A stretch of 11,156 nucleotides of DNA from an uncultured bacterium. Lineage in GTDB: Bacteria > Cyanobacteriota > Vampirovibrionia > Gastranaerophilales > Gastranaerophilaceae. Positions 6,010 to 10,808 of the stretch are shown here, piece by piece. The DNA lies in the NCBI GenBank assembly GCA_949299435.1, contig CASGAK010000175.1, positions 1 to 11,156 of the forward strand, read 5' to 3'. Numbering within the stretch: position 1 is the stretch's first letter; every line of letters begins with the position of its first letter. The notes beneath the pieces are model-generated. The model was not told where the DNA came from. It saw only the letters and a program-made list of their open reading frames with translations, and did no database searches. A program made the position numbers and the translations under genes.

Positions 6010-6742
6010 CGCTCCTGCAGGTGTTTTAAAAAATTTTAAAGCATTCACATTGGCAGAGGTATTGATAACGCTTGGCATAATCGGGATAGTCGCAGCGATG
6101 ACAATGTCTGCTTTAATAAATAAATCACAGCAAATGATTTTGAAAAACCAGTTTAAAAAGAGCTATTCAGTGTTATCTCAGGCTCTTTTGAAAGCTCAAG
6201 TGGATTATGGTTCTGTTCCTTTATGTCATTATGGATTGAACCGTTCGGTCAGTCCGCCATCAATTGGGGGAATTACTACTTCGGTTGAATGTGACGCTTT
6301 TAATCCATTCTTTTTAAAGAATTTGAATAAAATTCAATATTGTGAGGATAATGCCTATCCAAGAGGTTGTATCCCTAAATATAAAGGGTTTGACACGATG
6401 GCTATTGAAAAATATCCTGATTTGAGTGAAGATGAGGCGGTTGATATGGTGGAAGGTCAATCTGGTCTTCATGAACAAAACATATTATATAAAAATTCTG
6501 CATATATCTTAGCAGATGGTAGTATAATAATTGCTAATGGATTGAAAATTTCTCCTTATCTTTTTGCTGTTGATATTAATGGTAAAAAAGGACCAAACAA
6601 ATGGGGATATGATTTGTTTACATTTTTCACAGCTGCTGATGAAAAATCTGATTTGGTTTTAGTTGGTACTGATTATCTGGTTGAAAAAGGTGGTAAAACA
6701 ACAAGACAAATGATTAAAGATTTGTACAATGATAGAAAATAG
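5975..6742 (+). CDS. Prepilin-like protein, currently out of phase with its start codon (phase-variable)
   Basis: The prepilin frame is open from upstream of the G tract to TAG 6740-6742. The only in-frame start candidate before the prepilin motif that lies upstream of the tract is TTG 5975, with no ribosome site, so the natural start is the ATG at 5962, which is one base out of frame. After G-G-G-A-P-A-N-N-A-P-A-G-V comes F-K-A then FTLAEVLITLGIIG, a prepilin cleavage site with Ala rather than Gly at -1 and Glu at +5, followed by the alpha-1 helix. The globular part contains Y-I-L-A-D-G-S-I-I-I-A-N-G and DINGKKGPNKWGYDLFTFF, matching the prepilin-like protein at 4688-5374. A terminator follows. 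The assembled sequence is either a real OFF-phase allele or a homopolymer error. Confidence 0.85.
   Translation: MNYGGGGAPANNAPAGVLKNFKAFTLAEVLITLGIIGIVAAMTMSALINKSQQMILKNQFKKSYSVLSQALLKAQVDYGSVPLCHYGLNRSVSPPSIGGITTSVECDAFNPFFLKNLNKIQYCEDNAYPRGCIPKYKGFDTMAIEKYPDLSEDEAVDMVEGQSGLHEQNILYKNSAYILADGSIIIANGLKISPYLFAVDINGKKGPNKWGYDLFTFFTAADEKSDLVLVGTDYLVEKGGKTTRQMIKDLYNDRK
5984..5996 (+). repeat. Homopolymer G13 tract
   Basis: Thirteen consecutive G in an AT-rich gene, 22 nt inside the leader ORF. Tracts of this length are hypermutable by polymerase slippage; G12 would be in frame. Confidence 0.9.
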
Positions 6743-6789
6743 GTGCTATGTCATCTTATGCCACCTGCTATTATTGTCAGAATAATAAG

Positions 6790-6838
6790 ATAATAATAGG
6801 CAAGGTTGTAAGACCTTGCCTATTATTATGATTTTTTT
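6790..6838. terminator. Hairpin terminator between convergent prepilin and spermidine synthase genes
   Basis: A perfect 17-bp stem (6790-6806 with 6813-6829; core TAATAATAGGCAAGGT) has a 6-nt loop and is followed by GATTTTTTTAT on the + strand. It ends the + prepilin transcript. It begins 8 bp past the speE stop on the other strand, where a weaker TTATTATT follows the stem, so it may act both ways. Confidence 0.85.
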
Positions 6839-7688
6839 ATAACAACTCTTTCAAGTAATTTGGTAAAGCAAACCTTGCATTGTGGTAATCTTTGTTATAA
6901 ATTTTGCAAGTTTTTAGGATATCTTGGTATCGGTCTTCTGCAAAATATGACAGCGGTTCTACACTTGTTGAGCAGAATGCCCAAGCCCAATATCCGCCAG
7001 GATATGTCGGAATATTTGAGGTATAAGTTGAGCAAATCGGAAATACTTTTTTCAATAAATTATACATTTTTTTGATTTCTTCTTTGTTTACGAAAGGACT
7101 TTCTGATTGTGCGGCAATTATGCCACCTTCTTTCAGTGAATTTTTTACGTTTGTGTAAAATTCTTCTGTGAATAGCCCTTCTCCAGGTCCCATTGGGTCA
7201 GTTGAATCTATCAATACGATGTCATATTCATTTTTCTTATCTTTTATGAATTCAATGGCATCTTCTACTTTGATTTCTACTCTCGGGTCAGATAGTCCGC
7301 AAGAAATTGTTGGCAAAAATTCTTTACAAGCGTCGATTACAAGTCCGTCAATTTCACATAATACAACTTTTTTAACTGACTTATGCTTTAAAACTTCTCT
7401 TACTGTACCGCCGTCACCGCCGCCTATTACAAGTACGGATTCAGGGTTTTTGTGGTGCATCATCGGAATATGAGCAATCATTTCATGATAATGATATTCA
7501 TCACCTTCTGTTGTCATCATTAAATCATCTAGAGTAAGAACTCTGCCTAGAGCTGAATCTGTTTCAAATACTTCAACTTTTTGAAATTCAGACTGTTTTG
7601 AATAGAGCACTTTTCCTGCTTTAATTGCTATTCCAAAGCCTGATGGCGTAATTTCATGATAATATCCGTTTTCAATTCCGTTTTTCAT
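6837..7688 (-). CDS. speE: Spermidine synthase (polyamine aminopropyltransferase)
   Basis: This 283-residue protein is full length for bacterial SpeE. It shows the N-terminal beta part with F-Q-K-V-E-V-F-E-T...G-R-V-L-T-L-D-D (35-55), TEGDEYHYHEM (60-70), the Rossmann motif VLVIGGGDGGTVREVL (85-100), E-I-D (112-114) that binds decarboxylated SAM, VEDA (141-144), the catalytic-loop DSTDPMGPGEGLF (161-173), QSESPF and YPGGYWAWAF. The enzyme transfers the aminopropyl group of decarboxylated S-adenosylmethionine to putrescine to form spermidine in the cytosol. A closely related specificity (agmatine, or a different polyamine) cannot be ruled out from sequence. AAGGAGAT lies 6 nt upstream of the ATG, behind an extended -10 promoter. 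It is monocistronic here; no speD or speA neighbour is visible. Confidence 0.93.
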   Translation of the reverse strand: MKNGIENGYYHEITPSGFGIAIKAGKVLYSKQSEFQKVEVFETDSALGRVLTLDDLMMTTEGDEYHYHEMIAHIPMMHHKNPESVLVIGGGDGGTVREVLKHKSVKKVVLCEIDGLVIDACKEFLPTISCGLSDPRVEIKVEDAIEFIKDKKNEYDIVLIDSTDPMGPGEGLFTEEFYTNVKNSLKEGGIIAAQSESPFVNKEEIKKMYNLLKKVFPICSTYTSNIPTYPGGYWAWAFCSTSVEPLSYFAEDRYQDILKTCKIYNKDYHNARFALPNYLKELL

Positions 7689-7715
7689 TTGTATCTCCTT
7701 ATTTATTTGTGAAAA

Positions 7716-7744
7716 ATTCTAACATAAAAGGCAATTTTTTTAAA
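7716..7744 (-). promoter_or_regulatory. speE: Promoter of speE
   Basis: On the minus strand TTTAAA, a 17-bp spacer and TAGAAT (7721-7716) preceded by TG form an extended -10 promoter. The AAGGAGAT ribosome site follows about 15 nt later. Confidence 0.5.
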
Positions 7745-7779
7745 TAAAAAGTTTTTATTATATTATCAGGGGAATTAAG

Positions 7780-8514
7780 ATGTTGAAATTGGGGAAAGTT
7801 ATATTTGAATCAGCTAAAAAGGCTTATCCGATTTTGATGAGCGGAAAAAGTTCTATGGGGAAAAAAGCTATATTCAGTTTAAAAAATCCTTATATTTTGG
7901 AAGCAATTCCCGAATCAAAACTTCAGAAAATGTTGATGTTCGAAGGGAAAAAGCTGCGGACTGTCTGTCGTATTTTAGATGATAATGATAGTCATAAAAT
8001 TATTGAAAGATATAACAAAATATTATCAAAACAACAAAAAGGTTTTAGTGATTCTGAAATAGTTGCACTTTACAAAAAAGCTTTTAAAAATAATGGTAGA
8101 GTCCCTTCACCTAATGAAAATAATCTTGATGCAATGGTGTATTTGAATAATTTACCGGAAAGTATCGGATCAAAATTTGATGCACATGGACTTGCTAAAG
8201 TTTCTATACCTGACCAATTGCGGCAATTGAATAATCTGCTCACTAATGGCATTGATAAAACACGTAAATTCTATACGGCTCCGTTGGTGGGTAATGGAGG
8301 TATAGGTGCCGGCATGGGTACAGCAAGCCATGCTTACCGCGACGGTTCTTTTATTGTCGTATCTGATAAAATGAAATTAATTGTCGATGACGGCATAAAA
8401 CACGTTATTGTAAATGATGCCTATTACAATATTATTAAAGATTTACAGACAAAATTTCCAAATGTAAATTTTGTAAGAGCGGATCAAGCTGTTGAGTATT
8501 TTTCCAAACTATGA
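7780..8514 (+). CDS. Uncharacterised 244-residue protein with Gly-rich loop
   Basis: I do not recognise a named family. The ATG at 7780 has AGGGGA 6 nt upstream (7768-7773). The first 110 residues are Lys-rich and probably helical, with no signal peptide or membrane span. A more conserved-looking C-terminal half starts near 115: L-D-A-M-V-Y-L-N-N-L-P (116-126), D-Q-L-R-Q-L-N-N-L-L (145-154), F-Y-T-A-P-L-V-G-N-G-G-I-G-A-G-M-G-T-A (164-182), A-Y-R-D-G-S-F-I-V-V-S-D (185-196), then I-K-H-V-I-V-N-D-A-Y-Y-N-I-I and a final F-P-N-V-N-F-V-R-A. The Gly-rich loop followed by alternating strands suggests a small alpha/beta enzyme or toxin-like domain, but that is only a guess. It is convergent with and directly abuts the HIT gene, and divergent from speE. 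Confidence 0.75.
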   Translation: MLKLGKVIFESAKKAYPILMSGKSSMGKKAIFSLKNPYILEAIPESKLQKMLMFEGKKLRTVCRILDDNDSHKIIERYNKILSKQQKGFSDSEIVALYKKAFKNNGRVPSPNENNLDAMVYLNNLPESIGSKFDAHGLAKVSIPDQLRQLNNLLTNGIDKTRKFYTAPLVGNGGIGAGMGTASHAYRDGSFIVVSDKMKLIVDDGIKHVIVNDAYYNIIKDLQTKFPNVNFVRADQAVEYFSKL

Positions 8515-8826
8515 TTATTCACCCAAAATGTGAATGTGTAGGTGAAATACTTCTTGACCTGCTTCTTTGCCTGTATTAATTAGTGTTTTATAAGATTTCA
8601 GACCGATTTTTTTAGTTGTATCTTTGACAGCTTGTAACAATTCTGCCATTAAATTTTTATCTTCAAGTTCATTTAAAGATTCTACATGCACCCTTGGTAC
8701 AACCAAAAGATGAATTGGTGCTTTTGGATTAATATCTTTAAACACTACGACATAATCGTTTTCATATACAAATTCTGTATTAAAATCCCCATTTACAATT
8801 TTACAAAAAATACAATTATTATCCAT
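8515..8826 (-). CDS. hinT: HIT family nucleotide hydrolase (HinT-like), C-terminally short
   Basis: This 103-residue protein begins MDNNCIFCKIVNG with C5-x-x-C8, as in HinT proteins, and contains D-I-N-P-K-A-P-I-H-L-L-V-V-P-R (31-45), L-I-N-T-G-K-E-A-G-Q-E-V-F-H-L-H-I-H-I-L-G (82-102), and the catalytic H-x-H-x-H triad at 95, 97, 99 with His97 the expected nucleophile. The family hydrolyses purine nucleoside phosphoramidates such as AMP-lysine. I chose ATG 8826 over GTG 8838 because TGAGGT lies 6 nt before the ATG and homologues start M-D/E-x-C-I-F-C. The protein stops right after ILGE, whereas HinT proteins usually carry several more residues (GGR...W-P-P-G). Its stop abuts the convergent gene's stop with no gap. 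Confidence 0.9.
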   Translation of the reverse strand: MDNNCIFCKIVNGDFNTEFVYENDYVVVFKDINPKAPIHLLVVPRVHVESLNELEDKNLMAELLQAVKDTTKKIGLKSYKTLINTGKEAGQEVFHLHIHILGE

Positions 8827-8914
8827 ATAATACCTCACATATTAGTTAAGTTTACAATGGTGTTTAGAAAAAATCAATGTTATTAAATTTATGTAACCAA
8901 TATTTGTAACTAAT

Positions 8915-8943
8915 TTGCCAAGTTTAAGTTTAAAATGTAAAAT
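8915..8943 (+). promoter_or_regulatory. Promoter of the beta-lactamase-like gene
   Basis: TTGCCA (8915-8920), a 17-bp spacer and TAAAAT (8938-8943) predict a start near 8950, giving a leader of about 15 nt that contains GGGAGGA just before the ATG. Confidence 0.6.
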
Positions 8944-8964
8944 ATAAATGTAGTGGGAGGAAAA

Positions 8965-10161
8965 ATGCCGAAGTTAGCCAAAGAGAACAGTTACCGTGAA
9001 TATTATCAAAGATATAATTCTAATATTCAAGAATTGCCCCGCAAAACATATACGAACAATCAAGGTTACAAATCAGTTGTAAGACCTGCAGTTCCAAGAT
9101 ATGTAAAAGATAAAAGTAAAAAAGTTCAAAGAAATAATTTTATTCATAGAATTGTATCAATATTATTCTTAGCGATGTTGGCAGTATTTATTTTTCCTAT
9201 AACATATAATAGAGTTATTAAATCTTTCTTTTACAAATCGCCCTATCCGCATATAAAAGCGGATTATCAAAAAATTTTAAATCCTACTTTGGGATATTTA
9301 CATAATGATTATTTCCTAGACAATTATTTTCTTAAAGGAGCGGAAAAGAAAAAGCCTCAAATGTTGACTTTGACGCAAAATGAGCGACTTATCGGGCTTG
9401 AAAACTCTTTAAAAAATCTAGCTTCACTATATCCCACAGTAGAGCCTTCAATATATGTATGGGATTATGACACAGGGAATTATGCAGGGCTAGATTCAGA
9501 CAAATTATATTCAGCAGCAAGCATTATAAAAATTCCTGTCCTAATCCAGTTATTCCGCTCAATTGAAGCGGGACAATTGACGATATATGATACTATGACA
9601 TTAACTGATTATTATAGAGCTGAAGGCTCAGGTAGTTTGCAGTTCAAGGCAGAAAATTCTGTTTGGACAATGGACGACCTTGCAAGGGTAATGATTACTG
9701 AGTCGGACAATTCTGCAACGAATATGATTATGGCAAAGCTCGGCTCTATGAATGATATAAATTCTGGCATAAGACAGTGGGGATTGAGTCATACAAGGGT
9801 AAATACATGGCTTCCTGATATGGGCGGAACAAATTTTACGACAGCCGAGGATTTAGCGAGAATGCTATATAATCTTGATAATCCCAACTTTTTATCTGTA
9901 AGTTCTCGTGAAAAAATATTTGATTATATGGGACACGTTCATAATGACAGACTAATTCCTGCAGGTCTTGGAGCTGGTGCGGTGTTCATACACAAAACAG
10001 GAGATATAGGTAAAATGCTTGGTGATGCAGGTATTGTCTATGCTCCCAACGGTAAAAAATATATTGTAGCAATTCTTGTCAATAGACCATATAATTCACC
10101 GCTTGGTAAGGATTTTATTGTTAAAGCATCAGAAATTATTTATAATACAATGACAAAATAA
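8965..10161 (+). CDS. Membrane-anchored class A beta-lactamase-like / penicillin-binding serine hydrolase lacking Glu166
   Basis: This 398-residue protein starts at ATG 8965, with GGGAGGA 4 nt upstream; the GTG 8953 overlaps that site. A basic cytoplasmic segment (1-60) precedes one membrane helix (about 62-80), so the catalytic part faces the periplasm. Motifs are S186-I-I-K189 (SxxK), S247-D-N249 (SDN) and K344-T-G346 (KTG), with spacings close to class A (61 residues between the two serines). The omega-loop reads W-L-P-D-M-G-G (282-288) where class A has W-E-P-E-L-N. The deacylating Glu166 is therefore Leu283 and Asn170 is Gly. The protein should acylate but deacylate poorly as a beta-lactamase, so a DD-peptidase, an esterase-like or a penicillin-sensing role is more likely than resistance. 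It appears monocistronic. Confidence 0.85.
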   Translation: MPKLAKENSYREYYQRYNSNIQELPRKTYTNNQGYKSVVRPAVPRYVKDKSKKVQRNNFIHRIVSILFLAMLAVFIFPITYNRVIKSFFYKSPYPHIKADYQKILNPTLGYLHNDYFLDNYFLKGAEKKKPQMLTLTQNERLIGLENSLKNLASLYPTVEPSIYVWDYDTGNYAGLDSDKLYSAASIIKIPVLIQLFRSIEAGQLTIYDTMTLTDYYRAEGSGSLQFKAENSVWTMDDLARVMITESDNSATNMIMAKLGSMNDINSGIRQWGLSHTRVNTWLPDMGGTNFTTAEDLARMLYNLDNPNFLSVSSREKIFDYMGHVHNDRLIPAGLGAGAVFIHKTGDIGKMLGDAGIVYAPNGKKYIVAILVNRPYNSPLGKDFIVKASEIIYNTMTK

Positions 10162-10176
10162 TTTTATTTTATAATC

Positions 10177-10203
10177 AAAAGCAGACCTTTGCGACCTGCT
10201 TTT
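10177..10203 (+). terminator. Terminator of the beta-lactamase-like gene
   Basis: AAAAGCAG (10177-10184) pairs with CTGCTTTT (10196-10203) around an 11-nt loop, giving an A-tract/stem/T-tract layout 16 nt after the stop. It overlaps a longer alternative hairpin (10180-10223). Confidence 0.55.
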
Positions 10204-10223
10204 CCGGTTCTCGCAAGTCTGCT
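10180..10223 (-). ncRNA. Long bulged hairpin, possible small RNA or terminator on the minus strand
   Basis: AGCAGAC (10180-10186) pairs with GTCTGCT (10217-10223), and TTGCGA (10189-10194) with TCGCAA (10211-10216), with a 2-nt bulge, giving 13 bp around a 16-nt loop. On the minus strand the stem ends in TTTT. A perfect TATAAT (10240-10235, minus) would start a transcript right before it. It matches no RNA family I know. The 10162-10413 stretch around it holds no convincing gene: I see further hairpins at 10281-10308, 10305-10324 and 10344-10369. The plus-strand open frame through it lacks a ribosome site. Confidence 0.3.
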
Positions 10224-10337
10224 CTGTGGTTCACATTATATCTTTTTCAAAACAAAACTTAGCTGTGTTTTTTTTCGTCAAAGTGCTACCCTAAAGTCTA
10301 GCTTACTTGTCTTATCGGACAAGTTATATAGAAATAT

Positions 10338-10369
10338 GAGAAAAAAGAGCGGTTCTATTGCCGCTCTTT
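10338..10369 (-). terminator. Terminator of the small minus-strand transcription unit
   Basis: A 9-bp stem AAAGAGCGG / CCGCTCTTT (10344-10352 with 10361-10369) with an 8-nt loop is followed on the minus strand by TTTTTTCTC. The T run exists only in this direction, so it ends a minus-strand transcript coming from the 44-residue ORF. Confidence 0.75.
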
Positions 10370-10413
10370 ACATTTGTGCATAGTCGCACACTCCACACAA
10401 TCCTTTTCAACAG

Positions 10414-10548
10414 CTATTCATTAATAGCTTCTTCTGCTTTTCTAATCTTTTTCATAAATTCCTCAAATTGTTCTTTAATATATAAAATGAACAATGAGCA
10501 TTCTTCTTTAAAACTGTAAACTCCAGGCCAAATTGTATATCTGTACAT
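10414..10548 (-). CDS. Small protein of 44 residues, unknown function
   Basis: The ATG at 10548 is preceded by AAAGGAG with 8-nt spacing and the ORF ends at TAG 10414-10416. The product begins MYRYTIWPGVYSFKEE, has a short hydrophobic part C-S-L-F-I-L-Y-I, then a charged amphipathic helix (K-E-Q-F-E-E-F-M-K-K-I-R-K-A-E-E-A). It is too short for a fold call and I recognise no family. Support for reality comes from the ribosome site, a structured leader just upstream (10561-10619), and a minus-strand terminator 45 nt after the stop, forming a self-contained unit of roughly 280 nt. In a different frame just past the stop, codons read E-K-D-C-V-E-C-A-T-M-H-K-C-K-E, so an ancestral longer protein broken by a frameshift is possible. 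Confidence 0.5.
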   Translation of the reverse strand: MYRYTIWPGVYSFKEECSLFILYIKEQFEEFMKKIRKAEEAINE

Positions 10549-10560
10549 AAAATTTACTCC

Positions 10561-10619
10561 TTTATCTAACCTTCTAACAAAGTTCTTATCGGTTTTTAGA
10601 AGTTAAAACTTTAGATAAA
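10561..10619 (-). promoter_or_regulatory. Nested inverted-repeat leader overlapping the ribosome site of the 44-residue ORF
   Basis: TTTATCTAA (10561-10569) is complementary to TTAGATAAA (10611-10619), and inside it CTTCTAA (10571-10577) is complementary to TTAGAAG (10596-10602), leaving an 18-nt apical loop. On the minus strand the proximal arm runs directly into AAAGGAG, so the fold could control access to the start. It could be a cis-regulatory RNA or, at DNA level, an operator. It matches no riboswitch I can name. Confidence 0.4.
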
Positions 10620-10733
10620 TCTGATGTATGTTAAAGAAAATTTACAATCTAAAAGTTTGTTATTTCTATGGAATATGTATTTTTAATAATTGTGAAAAAT
10701 ACCCACCTAAAACTCTTATGATTTTGAAAACTC

Positions 10734-10762
10734 TTGCATTGAATAAAAAAAGTTGTTATAAT
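10734..10762 (+). promoter_or_regulatory. Strong promoter driving the poly-G prepilin, copy 2
   Basis: TTGCAT (10734-10739), an exactly 17-bp spacer and TATAAT (10757-10762) give the same layout as in copy 1; the ATG lies 52 nt after the start of the -10 box in both. Confidence 0.7.
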
Positions 10763-10808
10763 GGATAGGCATACGATGAAAACCGATAAAAGATGAAAGG
10801 AGCTGGAA

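Larger units (their letters stand above)
5882..6022 (+). repeat. Phase-variation cassette, copy 1 (promoter, leader, start site, poly-G)
   Basis: This 141-bp segment has a homologous counterpart of 140 bp at 10729-10868. Shared elements in order are AACTCTTGCA, a TTGTTATAAT -10 region, a TAGG[TC]ATACGA[CT]GAAAACC leader block, the 19-nt initiation block AAAGGAGCTGGAAATGCAG, a TTACG-poly-G run, and a CG[CA]AAATA...CAGGT tail. Distances from TATAAT to ATG are identical (52 nt) in the two copies. This points to duplication or recruitment of a whole control module in front of different prepilin genes. Confidence 0.75.

Noticed and set aside
7168..7473. Plus-strand open frame of 101 codons inside speE
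   Set aside because: It is antisense to conserved SpeE motifs and has Ser/Pro-rich shadow composition.
8827..8838. GTG 8838 as the start of the HIT gene
   Set aside because: The ribosome site TGAGGT overlaps this GTG and is correctly spaced for ATG 8826, where homologues begin.
8953..8964. GTG 8953 as the start of the beta-lactamase-like gene
   Set aside because: It overlaps the GGGAGGA ribosome site that serves ATG 8965.
10180..10230. Possible SRP (4.5S) RNA on the minus strand, because of CCGGAA and AGCAGG
   Set aside because: The GGAA loop is not closed by the required pairs, the symmetric loop consensus is missing and the overall length is too short.
10189..10383. Plus-strand open frame of 64 codons starting TTG
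   Set aside because: No ribosome site; it runs through a terminator-like hairpin and the minus-strand terminator, and the composition is unlike neighbouring proteins.
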